Shown in pieces: positions 1 through 5,406 of a stretch of DNA of 6,239 nucleotides. Positions within the stretch are counted from its first letter, which is position 1. Each line of letters opens with the position of its first letter. The stretch comes from an uncultured bacterium (GTDB lineage: Bacteria > Patescibacteriota > Minisyncoccia > Phycocordibacterales > UBA9973): assembly GCA_903821415.1 (NCBI GenBank), contig CAIJLF010000115.1, positions 1 to 6,239 of the forward strand. Direction: 5' to 3'. Below the pieces are notes generated by a model. It made no database searches, had not been told where the DNA came from, and saw only the letters and a program-made list of their open reading frames with translations. Both the position numbers and the translations under genes were made by a program.

Positions 1-203
1 ATAACTTCTATGGTTATTATATTAGTATTCAGCATTATAAGACCATATGTCTCTATGAATTGAGATACACCTATAATTACAATACCATAACCAACACTTG
101 CAAGAGATTTACCAATCAACCCACCAAAACCAATCAATTTATAAAGAACCCATATTGATAATAGAGCTATTAATATATCAAAAAATATTGTTACATTTTC
201 CAT
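1..203 (-). CDS. Membrane protein of unknown function, partial (C-terminus outside window)
   Basis: Reading the minus strand from the ATG at 203 gives 67 codons that stay open to the window edge; the 3' part is missing. The peptide begins MENVTIFFDILIALLSIWVL and is strongly hydrophobic. One likely transmembrane helix spans about residues 4-24, and a second hydrophobic stretch covers about 34-58 (SLASVGYGIVIIGVSQ). The residues KLIGFGGLIG between them look like a short loop. The start is supported by a -10 box TATAAT (216-211) and a -35 box TTTACA (240-235) on the same strand, which put the transcript start on the ATG. No ribosome binding site is present. The gene is divergent from rplY. I do not recognise the family and assign no function; an integral membrane location is the only safe inference. 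Confidence 0.7.
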   Translation of the reverse strand, partial: MENVTIFFDILIALLSIWVLYKLIGFGGLIGKSLASVGYGIVIIGVSQFIETYGLIMLNTNIITIEV

Positions 204-210
204 ACAATAT

Positions 211-240
211 ATTATACTATTTCTAATATAAGTATGTAAA
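211..240 (-). promoter_or_regulatory. Promoter of the minus-strand membrane protein gene
   Basis: On the minus strand, TTTACA (240-235) is followed by an 18-bp spacer and a perfect TATAAT (216-211). Seven bases then separate the -10 box from the ATG at 203, so transcription should start at or within a base or two of the start codon, giving a leaderless mRNA. It lies back to back with the rplY promoter. Confidence 0.7.
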
Positions 241-267
241 GATTAAATATGTATATAATTATTTAAC

Positions 268-296
268 TTGCAAATATGTGATTTCAATGTTATTAT
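268..296 (+). promoter_or_regulatory. Promoter of rplY (extended -10)
   Basis: TTGCAA (268-273), a 17-bp spacer and TATTAT (291-296) with an extended TGT (288-290) directly before the -10. Seven bases lie between the -10 box and the ATG at 304, placing the expected transcript start on the ATG. The in-frame TTG at 268 that could extend the coding frame upstream is the -35 box itself. Confidence 0.7.
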
Positions 297-303
297 CACT
301 CTC

Positions 304-990
304 ATGAATATATTAACCGCAACAAAGCGAAGTAAGACAGACAAGCTTTCAATCGTACGATCTAACGGTATGATTCCAGCAGTTGTCTATGGCGCTCAGG
401 TGGAAAACACACTAATTTCCGTTTTGAGCACATCATTTATTAAAATGTTAAAAATAGCCGGTGAGACAAGTACAATAGTACTTGAAATTACAGGAGCCGA
501 AGGTGCTGACAAAGGAAGTACAAGTGACAAAGAAAAAACAACAAAAGTTGATGTTCTTATCCACGAAGTACAGGTTGATCCAGTTAAAGGTCATCCTATA
601 CATATAGACTTCTTGGCAGTAGATATGAATAAGCCTGTCGAGGTCACTATTCCTCTTGAATTCGTAGGTCTAGCAAAGGCAGAAAAGGATGGACTTGGAA
701 CTCTCGTGAAGGTTCTACACGAAATCGACATTGAAGCTCTTCCAAAAGATCTTCCTCACAATATCGTTGTTGATATTACTGGTATAGCAACTCTTGAAGA
801 TGTAATACACGTGAAGGATATCAAACTTCCAAAGGGTGTCACCCTTGTAACAGACGAAGAAGATGTTGTCGCTCTAGTAGCAACAGTCAAAGAAGAAGTA
901 GAAGAAACTGCTCCGGTTGACCTATCTGCTATTGAAGTAGAAAAGAAAGGAAAGAAAGAGGAGGAAGGAACAACTCCAGCATCTGAATAA
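304..990 (+). CDS. rplY: Ribosomal protein bL25, Ctc/TL5 (two-domain) form
   Basis: This 228-residue protein is bL25, which binds 5S rRNA in the central protuberance of the large subunit. The N-terminal 5S-binding domain (about 1-105) shows the family signatures LSIVRSNGMIPAVVYG (15-30) and the stretch around HEVQVDPVKGHPIHIDFLAV (87-106). The C-terminal beta domain of the Ctc/TL5 type (about 106-195) carries PVEVTIPLEFVG and the PHNIVVDITG and KDIKLPKGV segments. A charged low-complexity tail rich in E and K ends the protein (196-228). Residues about 64-80 (GAEGADKGSTSDKEKTT) look like an extra hydrophilic loop between two strands of the N-domain. The ATG at 304 is chosen over the upstream TTG at 268 because the family start aligns there and the promoter occupies the upstream codons. 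There is no Shine-Dalgarno sequence; the mRNA is predicted leaderless. Confidence 0.95.
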   Translation: MNILTATKRSKTDKLSIVRSNGMIPAVVYGAQVENTLISVLSTSFIKMLKIAGETSTIVLEITGAEGADKGSTSDKEKTTKVDVLIHEVQVDPVKGHPIHIDFLAVDMNKPVEVTIPLEFVGLAKAEKDGLGTLVKVLHEIDIEALPKDLPHNIVVDITGIATLEDVIHVKDIKLPKGVTLVTDEEDVVALVATVKEEVEETAPVDLSAIEVEKKGKKEEEGTTPASE

Positions 991-1007
991 TACAATATAT
1001 TATGAAT

Positions 1008-1043
1008 ATAAATCCCCTCAAGCTTTGGCCAGAGGGGATTTAT
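1008..1043 (+). terminator. 12-bp perfect hairpin after rplY, overlapping the next promoter
   Basis: ATAAATCCCCTC (1008-1019) and its exact reverse complement (1032-1043) flank a 12-nt loop that contains TGGCCA. The GC core preceded by A's and followed by ATTTAT fits an intrinsic terminator for rplY, though the T-tract is short. The right arm runs into the TG of the extended -10 of the next gene, so the same DNA could also act as an operator. Confidence 0.6.
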
Positions 1044-1051
1044 GCTATAAT
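1043..1051 (+). promoter_or_regulatory. Extended -10 promoter of the lytic-transglycosylase-like gene
   Basis: TGC (1043-1045) is followed by a perfect TATAAT (1046-1051), and six bases later by the ATG at 1058, so the mRNA should be leaderless. No convincing -35 box is present: the corresponding positions (about 1023-1028) are the loop of the preceding hairpin. The extended -10 may carry the recognition. Confidence 0.65.
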
Positions 1052-1057
1052 AGACTA

Positions 1058-2434
1058 ATGAATCGATACATTCTATACTTTTTTTCTTTAATCTTCATAT
1101 CAACATTAATTTTCGGAAACTTTTTCACTCAAATACCAGTAGCCAAAGCAGCACAAGAGTTAGAAAATGCTCAAGCAGATAGAGCTAGACTAGAAAGTGA
1201 ACTTACAAATCTCGAAAGTGAAATAGCCCAAAAACAAAAAGACCTCTCAGGTCAGAAAGGCCAGTCTGTATCTTTATCTCGTGATATTTCAATACTCACA
1301 ACTCAGATTAAAAAAGCTAAACTTGATATAAAAGCTAAAGGATTAGTTATAAAAAAACTTGGAGGTGAAATAGTAGATAAAAATAAAAAAATCACAGCCT
1401 TAAACACAAGAATAGATAACATCAGGGAGTCCCTAGCTCAACTTATACGTAAAGATCGAGAGATAGAGAATAATTCGATACTAGCTCTTGTTTTATCTGG
1501 TAATACTATTTCTGATGCATATGGAGACATAGATGCGTTTTCATCAATAAAGAAAGATATAAAGAAATCTGTAGATGAGATAAACGGAGTCAAAACAATG
1601 ACAGAAGAAGAAAAGTCTGTCTTAGAACAAAAAAAGAATCAAGAAGTTGACACTCAGGTCCAGCTAGAAAATGCAAAAAAACAAGTTGAAATAAGTGAAG
1701 CCGATAAACAAAAATTATTGTCTATAAGTCACAATAAAGAGATAGAATATCAGAAATTATTGGACGAAAAGGCAAAGCGTCGTGCAGAGATTCTATCAAT
1801 GTTATTTAATCTACGTGACGTGTCTGCTATCCCATTCGAGAAAGCCTTAGAATATGCAAAAATTGCCGAATCTACCTTAGGAATCAGACCTGCCTTCCTT
1901 CTGGCTATTCTTACACAGGAAAGTAATCTAGGCACTGACCAAGGTTCTTGTTATGTTACGAATATGGATACAGGTTCAGGAATAAGTTCTAAAAGTGGTA
2001 AAGCTTTCCTAAATGTTATGAAACCCAATAGAGATGTAAAGCCTTTCTTTGATATTACAACTTCAGTAGGGAGAGACCCTTACAAAACATTGGTCTCTTG
2101 TCCTATTGGTGGATCTGGATATGGTGGAGCTATGGGTCCTGCTCAGTTTATACCTTCGACATGGCAACTCCTAAAGAATAGAATAGCTAGTACTTTGGGT
2201 ATAAAAACTCCAGATCCTTGGTATGCCAAGGACGCCTTTATAGCTTCTGCATTATATTTAACTGACTTAGGGGCAAAAGAGGGTAGTTACACTAGTGAGC
2301 GCAATGCAGCTTGTAAATACTACTCAGGGAGAAAATGTGATACAAAGAAGCCTACTAACTTTACTTACGGAGATAGCGTTATGAAAAAAGCAGCAAACAT
2401 ACAAACAAAGTATATAGACCCATTGCAAAACTAA
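1058..2434 (+). CDS. Secreted coiled-coil protein with MltB-like lytic transglycosylase domain
   Basis: The 458-residue product has three parts. Residues 1-31 form a signal peptide (hydrophobic core YILYFFSLIFISTLIFG, cleavage site near VAKA-A). Residues about 33-245 are long heptad-like coiled coils rich in E, K, Q and L, similar in style to the PcsB/CwlO/EnvC N-terminal regions. Residues about 255-455 are a lysozyme-like transglycosylase domain. ILTQESNLGTDQG (284-296) carries the likely catalytic Glu288, and GYGGAMGPAQFIPSTW (354-369) matches the GAMGPxQFxPSxW signature of the SLT_2/MltB group. By family it should cleave the MurNAc-GlcNAc bond of peptidoglycan outside the membrane, with the coiled coil acting as a regulatory or docking arm. 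Four cysteines (298, 348, 419, 427) in the exported domain could form disulfides. The ATG at 1058 is preferred over a TTG at 1025 because it begins the signal peptide and lies just after the -10 box. Confidence 0.85.
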   Translation: MNRYILYFFSLIFISTLIFGNFFTQIPVAKAAQELENAQADRARLESELTNLESEIAQKQKDLSGQKGQSVSLSRDISILTTQIKKAKLDIKAKGLVIKKLGGEIVDKNKKITALNTRIDNIRESLAQLIRKDREIENNSILALVLSGNTISDAYGDIDAFSSIKKDIKKSVDEINGVKTMTEEEKSVLEQKKNQEVDTQVQLENAKKQVEISEADKQKLLSISHNKEIEYQKLLDEKAKRRAEILSMLFNLRDVSAIPFEKALEYAKIAESTLGIRPAFLLAILTQESNLGTDQGSCYVTNMDTGSGISSKSGKAFLNVMKPNRDVKPFFDITTSVGRDPYKTLVSCPIGGSGYGGAMGPAQFIPSTWQLLKNRIASTLGIKTPDPWYAKDAFIASALYLTDLGAKEGSYTSERNAACKYYSGRKCDTKKPTNFTYGDSVMKKAANIQTKYIDPLQN

Positions 2435-2451
2435 TAATATCGTGATAATAT
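2423..2451 (+). promoter_or_regulatory. Probable promoter of rpmE
   Basis: TTGCAA (2423-2428, the same -35 hexamer as rplY) lies inside the last codons of the preceding gene. It is followed by a 17-bp spacer and TAATAT (2446-2451). GATAAT (2444-2449) is an overlapping alternative -10. The transcript would start about 2-4 bases before the ATG at 2461, leaving no room for a Shine-Dalgarno sequence. Confidence 0.5.
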
Positions 2452-2460
2452 AGCTTAGTC

Positions 2461-2679
2461 ATGAAAAAGAATATACATCCAAAATATAACAGTGCTTCAG
2501 TAGTTACTTGCGCATGCGGGGCAACTTTCCCAGTTGGCTCAACTATGGACAAGATTAATGTTGAAATATGTAGTCAGTGTCACCCTTTCTATACTGGAAA
2601 TGAAAAAGTTCTAGATACAGCAGGACGCGTAGATCGCTTTAAGAAGAGAGCAGCTGCATCTGGAAAAACAAAGAAATAA
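2461..2679 (+). CDS. rpmE: Ribosomal protein bL31, zinc-binding type
   Basis: This 72-residue protein is full length for bL31, a large-subunit protein that helps bridge to the small subunit. It begins [10 protein letters not shown], the usual MKxxIHPxY start. The four zinc ligands of the C+ form are all present: Cys17 and Cys19 (CAC), then Cys37 and Cys40 (CSQC). HPFYTG (41-46) and GRVDRFKKR (55-63) are the typical C-terminal signatures, and a basic tail KTKK closes the protein. Having the zinc ligands marks it as the zinc-replete paralog rather than the Cys-lacking form induced by zinc starvation. It starts 26 bp after the transglycosylase gene, probably from its own promoter, with no ribosome binding site. 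A strong terminator follows. Confidence 0.97.
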   Translation: MKKNIHPKYNSASVVTCACGATFPVGSTMDKINVEICSQCHPFYTGNEKVLDTAGRVDRFKKRAAASGKTKK

Positions 2680-2690
2680 ATATTTTATAA

Positions 2691-2726
2691 AATAAAAGGC
2701 TCTTTAACGGAGCTTTTTATTTTTTT
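2691..2726 (+). terminator. Intrinsic terminator of rpmE
   Basis: AATAAAAGGCTC (2691-2702) pairs with 2710-2721 over 12 bp with one G-U pair. The loop is 7 nt (TTTAACG), and the right arm leads straight into a run of T's up to 2726. Confidence 0.85.
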
Positions 2727-2741
2727 ATATTTACGCATTTC

Positions 2742-2813
2742 GTAGGATTGTTAAAATTTTTCCCGCTTTACCCCAAAGGGGCACTACACGGTTAAAAATT
2801 TTAACAATCCTAC
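2742..2813. repeat. 72-bp palindromic element with perfect 20-bp inverted repeat
   Basis: The arms 2742-2761 (starting GTAGGATTGTTAAAA) and 2794-2813 are exact reverse complements over 20 bp. The 32-base centre has its own nested pairings: CCG (2763-2765) with CGG (2789-2791), and CCCC (2771-2774) with GGGG (2778-2781) around an AAA loop. The whole unit could fold into one long cruciform or RNA hairpin. It is flanked by TTC on both sides (2739-2741 and 2814-2816), which may be a 3-bp target duplication or chance. It sits in the rpmE-prfA spacer, after an already complete terminator, so termination alone does not explain it. It could be a MITE-like or REP-like unit, or a protein-binding palindrome. 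It has no coding capacity. Confidence 0.85.
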
Positions 2814-2838
2814 TTCATTCCATAATTTAATTATCACA

Positions 2839-2847
2839 TGTTATAAT
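2839..2847 (+). promoter_or_regulatory. Extended -10 promoter of prfA
   Basis: TGT (2839-2841) is followed by a perfect TATAAT (2842-2847), with six bases to the ATG at 2854, so the transcript is predicted to start on the start codon. No good -35 box is visible at 2818-2824. Confidence 0.65.
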
Positions 2848-2853
2848 TGCAAT

Positions 2854-3828
2854 ATGAATCTAGACTTAGAACAACTCAAAAAAGACCACAAGACTAGCTA
2901 TTTCGCGTTTGAATACGAGAGACTTTTGAGTGAAGAAGCAAAGGTCAATGAAATGGTGGTTACAGATGAAAGCCTTCGTGACCTAGCTGAAGAAGAAATC
3001 CAAAATATTAAATTCCAAAAGGAAGCGATAGAAAGACAGATCGAAGAAATGATTAAATCTGAAAAGGAAGACGAAGAATTCCCCAATGAAATAGTTCTAG
3101 AAGTTCGAGCAGGAGCTGGAGGAGACGAGGCTTCTTTATTCGCATGGGAACTAGCACATATGTATGAAAGATTCGCAGAGAAAAATAAATGGAGCTGGAA
3201 AATACTAAATGAGTCTACTAGTAGTGCAGGAGGATACAAAGAAGCTTCTTTTGAAATACGAGGTAAGAATGTATATAAACTTCTTCGTTATGAGACTGGA
3301 GTTCATAGAGTTCAGCGTATTCCTGCTACAGAAAAGAACGGAAGAATACATACCTCTACTGCATCAATAGCAATATTACCACTAAAGAAAAGAACAACGA
3401 TAGTAATTAATCCTGCTGATCTAGAGATAGAGTATTCTCGTTCTGGAGGTGCAGGAGGGCAGAATGTGAACAAAGTTGAGACAGCCGTACGTTTAATACA
3501 CAAGCCGACAGGTGAGGATGTCCGTTGTACTACAGAGAGAAACCAGCTTGGAAATAGAGAAAAGGCTATGATGATGTTGACTTCCAAGCTTCAAATGTTG
3601 AAGGACCAAGAAGAATCCAGTAAATACTCAGGAGACAGAAAGGCTCAAATTGGAACAAATGACAGAAGCGAGAAAATCCGTACATATAATTTTCCACAAG
3701 ATAGAGTCACAGACCACAGAATCAAGCAATCCTGGTCAAACATACCAGGCATAATGGAAGGGAATATAAATAAAATAATTGAAGCGTTATCATCTGGTAT
3801 AGTAGGTGAGGCAGAAGACGAAGAATAA
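2854..3828 (+). CDS. prfA: Peptide chain release factor 1
   Basis: This 324-residue class I release factor ends translation at UAA and UAG. It is RF1 rather than RF2 because the codon-reading tripeptide is PAT (157-159, in [18 protein letters not shown]) and not SPF. The catalytic loop [13 protein letters not shown] contains the universal GGQ (201-203), which enters the peptidyl-transferase centre and promotes peptidyl-tRNA hydrolysis. [11 protein letters not shown] (83-93) and the C-terminal [19 protein letters not shown] (271-289) are further family signatures. The protein is shorter than the roughly 360 residues usual in E. coli-type RF1, with the loss in the N-terminal helical domain; the rest is complete. 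The start fits because the ATG lies directly after the -10 box. There is no ribosome binding site. Every recognised gene here stops with TAA or TAG, as RF1 can read. Confidence 0.96.
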   Translation: MNLDLEQLKKDHKTSYFAFEYERLLSEEAKVNEMVVTDESLRDLAEEEIQNIKFQKEAIERQIEEMIKSEKEDEEFPNEIVLEVRAGAGGDEASLFAWELAHMYERFAEKNKWSWKILNESTSSAGGYKEASFEIRGKNVYKLLRYETGVHRVQRIPATEKNGRIHTSTASIAILPLKKRTTIVINPADLEIEYSRSGGAGGQNVNKVETAVRLIHKPTGEDVRCTTERNQLGNREKAMMMLTSKLQMLKDQEESSKYSGDRKAQIGTNDRSEKIRTYNFPQDRVTDHRIKQSWSNIPGIMEGNINKIIEALSSGIVGEAEDEE

Positions 3829-3831
3829 AAT

Positions 3832-3863
3832 TAGGTTCTAGTAATTAACTTATAGGTTCTAGT
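3832..3863 (+). repeat. 11-bp direct repeat TAGGTTCTAGT, two copies
   Basis: The two identical copies are at 3832-3842 and 3853-3863, 21 bp apart centre to centre (two helical turns), just after the prfA stop codon. The purpose is unknown: a protein-binding pair or a relic duplication are both possible. Confidence 0.6.
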
Positions 3864-3864
3864 G

Positions 3865-3895
3865 AAAATAACCATGTTTTACTTGGGTATTTTTT
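3865..3895 (+). terminator. Possible terminator of prfA
   Basis: AAAATAACC (3865-3873) pairs with GGGTATTTT (3885-3893) with one A-G mismatch and an 11-nt loop, and is followed by T's to 3895. The stem is weaker than those of the other terminators here. Confidence 0.5.
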
Positions 3896-3935
3896 ACTAA
3901 TCACTATTCAATAGAAACTAATCACAAACCTCTTG

Positions 3936-3964
3936 TTTACACTTATAAATATATGTGCTATTAT
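3936..3964 (+). promoter_or_regulatory. Promoter of the leader-MFS unit
   Basis: TTTACA (3936-3941), an exact 17-bp spacer and TATTAT (3959-3964) with an extended TGC (3956-3958). The expected transcript start at about 3970-3972 coincides with the ATG of the leader ORF at 3971. This gives a transcript of about 250 nt before the MFS start codon. Confidence 0.75.
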
Positions 3965-3970
3965 ATGCAT

Positions 3971-4105
3971 ATGAGCAAAAAGTGTCACAAACTAAATATA
4001 GATATCCAGGCCATTTCACCAATGGTCGGATTCACCGTATCTAATTGGTACGCAAACAACTTTATATTTAGCCGCGACATTTCTAATTCAAAGAAAAACT
4101 ATTAA
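3971..4105 (+). CDS. Putative 44-residue leader peptide of an attenuator
   Basis: An ATG placed at the predicted transcript start opens 44 codons (MSKKCHKLNIDIQAISPMVG, then a part containing SNWYANNFIFSRD) and ends at TAA 4103-4105. No Shine-Dalgarno sequence precedes it, like most genes in the window. Codons 32-35 (Ile-Phe-Ser-Arg) overlap the arm that can pair with the downstream terminator, so ribosome position on this ORF would decide which RNA structure forms. That arrangement, rather than similarity, is the reason to call it a leader peptide; I do not recognise the peptide. Within the ORF, ACCAAT (4018-4023) and ATTGGT (4044-4049), with CGG/CCG inside, can form a further hairpin. It could instead be a non-translated part of a structured leader, but the placed ATG argues for translation. 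Confidence 0.55.
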   Translation: MSKKCHKLNIDIQAISPMVGFTVSNWYANNFIFSRDISNSKKNY

Positions 4106-4148
4106 ACAGTTCGATTGTAATAAGTCTTAAAGATATCTCGGCTAAATA
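4065..4148 (+). promoter_or_regulatory. Antiterminator pairing of the MFS leader
   Basis: TATTTAGCCG (4065-4074), inside the leader ORF, is the exact reverse complement of CGGCTAAATA (4139-4148), which makes up the end of the terminator's left arm and part of its loop. The pairing can extend with two mismatches through GA (4076-4077) with TC (4136-4137) and AT (4079-4080) with AT (4133-4134). That would consume the whole terminator 5' arm. The two structures are therefore mutually exclusive, as in classical transcription attenuation. Confidence 0.7.
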
Positions 4149-4168
4149 GAAAGCGAGATATTTTTTTA
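4129..4168 (+). terminator. Attenuator terminator before the MFS gene
   Basis: ATATCTCG (4133-4140) pairs with CGAGATAT (4154-4161), extended outward by a G-U and three A-U pairs (4129-4132 with 4162-4165). The loop is 13 nt and there is a run of seven T's (4161-4167). It lies after the leader ORF and about 55 bp before the MFS start, in the same transcript, so it would stop transcription unless the antiterminator forms. Confidence 0.8.
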
Positions 4169-4207
4169 TTTAGTATTAACGAATTAGTTCTTTAACAATT
4201 TAATATT

Positions 4208-4213
4208 AGGAGG
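4208..4213 (+). promoter_or_regulatory. Perfect Shine-Dalgarno AGGAGG of the MFS gene
   Basis: AGGAGG lies 8 bases before the ATG at 4222, which is ideal spacing. It is the only canonical ribosome binding site in the window; the neighbouring genes have none, so it fixes this start and marks the gene as different. Confidence 0.9.
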
Positions 4214-4221
4214 AAAAAGTT

Positions 4222-5400
4222 ATGAATGAGAAAGATGCTTTACGTAATGTACGACTTTATAAGCTGTACAAAACATTTGGAGAACCGCTAATGTGGGGAC
4301 CTATTCTAATTTCATGTCTTATGAATTTAGGACATATGAAACTACCGGAAATATATGCTATGGAAGCTATAGTTTTGACAGGAGTAACAATTTTACAAAT
4401 TCCTGCTGGAGCATTAGCTGACAATATTGGAAGGAGAAAAACGATATTTATCGGTTCAATTTTTCTTTCCATCAGTATTTTTGTAAATTCTTTTATCTAT
4501 TCGTCTTTAATAGTATGGACAGCAAATATCCTATGGATGATTGGATACTCTCTATGTTCGGGGGCAGACTCAGCATTCTTATCTGATTCAATAAAAATAT
4601 TAGGTGATAAAGTTGAATATAGGAAAATCGAGGGGGAAGCAATGGGTAATCGATATTTAATCACAGCTATTTGTTCGATTTTCGTTGGGTATTTATCGGA
4701 ATATTATATTCGGTTACCAATCATCTTGTCTATTCCTGGTTTAATATTTTCAACAATTATTGTGTTCAATTTTAAAGAACCAACAGTGTATAAAAAATAT
4801 AATCTGAATGAACAAGTAGAATTAATGAAGGATAGTGTGTTATTTGTATCTAATAACAAAAAAGTACAATGGATTATAATATATATAACAATAATCGGAG
4901 TTGCTTCAAAAGTATGGTTCTTTACTTATAATCCATATTTTGAATTTGTCGGACTTGATCTAAAGTATTATGGTATTGTATTTTTCGCATTAAACATTGT
5001 CGCTTGGTTTTTCAGTAAAAATGCAAACGGAATTTGTGAAAAAGTAAGCGATTTCAATATAATAATACTATTAGTAATATTGATCGGAATACCTATACTT
5101 ATAATGAGTACTATACCTAGTGTATTTTGCGTTGGAATGGTACTTTTTCAGAATATTGCTCGTGGTCTCATAGAACCATTTTTGGGTGAATTTATGAATA
5201 GACATTTAAATTCAGAAAACAGAGCTACTGTACTTTCAATTAAGTCTGCTGTTTCTGGACTAGCTCAATTCATAGCTCTTAGTGCTTTTGGCCTTATCCT
5301 GAAAACTTACAGCCTCCTATTTTGCCTTCAGATGTTGGGAATAATTGTCTTAATATTTGGAAGCTTAGCAATACTTAAATTTAAAAAGATATTTAAGTAG
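4222..5400 (+). CDS. MFS transporter, probable drug efflux pump
   Basis: This 392-residue integral membrane protein belongs to the major facilitator superfamily and has about the length and hydrophobicity expected for 12 transmembrane helices. Motif A between helices 2 and 3 is clear: GALADNIGRRK (63-73), preceded by TILQIPAG. GADSAFLSDSI (114-124) with EYRKIEGEA (132-140), and NRATVLSIKSAVSG (333-346), resemble the group of putative drug-exporting MFS proteins common in Firmicutes. By family it would use the proton gradient to export a small molecule; the substrate cannot be told from sequence. Its start is set by AGGAGG. The gene looks more A/T-rich than rplY, with many ATA and AAA codons, which together with the ribosome binding site suggests horizontal transfer. 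The preceding leader ORF, antiterminator and terminator imply induction, plausibly by a ribosome-targeting compound. A terminator follows the stop. Confidence 0.88.
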   Translation: MNEKDALRNVRLYKLYKTFGEPLMWGPILISCLMNLGHMKLPEIYAMEAIVLTGVTILQIPAGALADNIGRRKTIFIGSIFLSISIFVNSFIYSSLIVWTANILWMIGYSLCSGADSAFLSDSIKILGDKVEYRKIEGEAMGNRYLITAICSIFVGYLSEYYIRLPIILSIPGLIFSTIIVFNFKEPTVYKKYNLNEQVELMKDSVLFVSNNKKVQWIIIYITIIGVASKVWFFTYNPYFEFVGLDLKYYGIVFFALNIVAWFFSKNANGICEKVSDFNIIILLVILIGIPILIMSTIPSVFCVGMVLFQNIARGLIEPFLGEFMNRHLNSENRATVLSIKSAVSGLAQFIALSAFGLILKTYSLLFCLQMLGIIVLIFGSLAILKFKKIFK

Positions 5401-5406
5401 AAATTT

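Noticed and set aside
268..303. In-frame TTG start that would extend bL25 by 12 residues
   Set aside because: The TTG is the -35 box of a well-spaced promoter whose transcript starts at 304, and MNILTATKRS matches the family start.
756..995. Minus-strand open frame antisense to rplY, with similar ones at 1750-1935 and 4257-4472
   Set aside because: They show low-complexity or shadow composition, no promoter or ribosome binding site, and full overlap with convincing genes.
1025..1057. In-frame TTG start that would add 11 residues to the transglycosylase-like protein
   Set aside because: These codons lie in a hairpin and the -10 box, and the added residues would bury the signal peptide start.
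2742..2813. Integron attC site
   Set aside because: The inverted arms contain GTTAAAA-like bases, but the symmetry is perfect over 20 bp without the unpaired extrahelical bases of attC, and no integrase or cassette array is visible.
2742..2813. Intrinsic terminator for rpmE
   Set aside because: rpmE already has a better terminator at 2691-2726, and this hairpin ends in CCTAC with no T-run.
2898..3239. Minus-strand open frame inside prfA, and a second at 3312-3587
   Set aside because: Both lie wholly antisense to a clear prfA reading frame, have serine-rich composition typical of antisense frames, no family signature and no promoter.
3956..4200. Known metabolite riboswitch in the MFS leader
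   Set aside because: I cannot recognise any conserved aptamer core. The start-codon placement and arm inside an ORF fit peptide-based attenuation better, though an unknown aptamer is not excluded.
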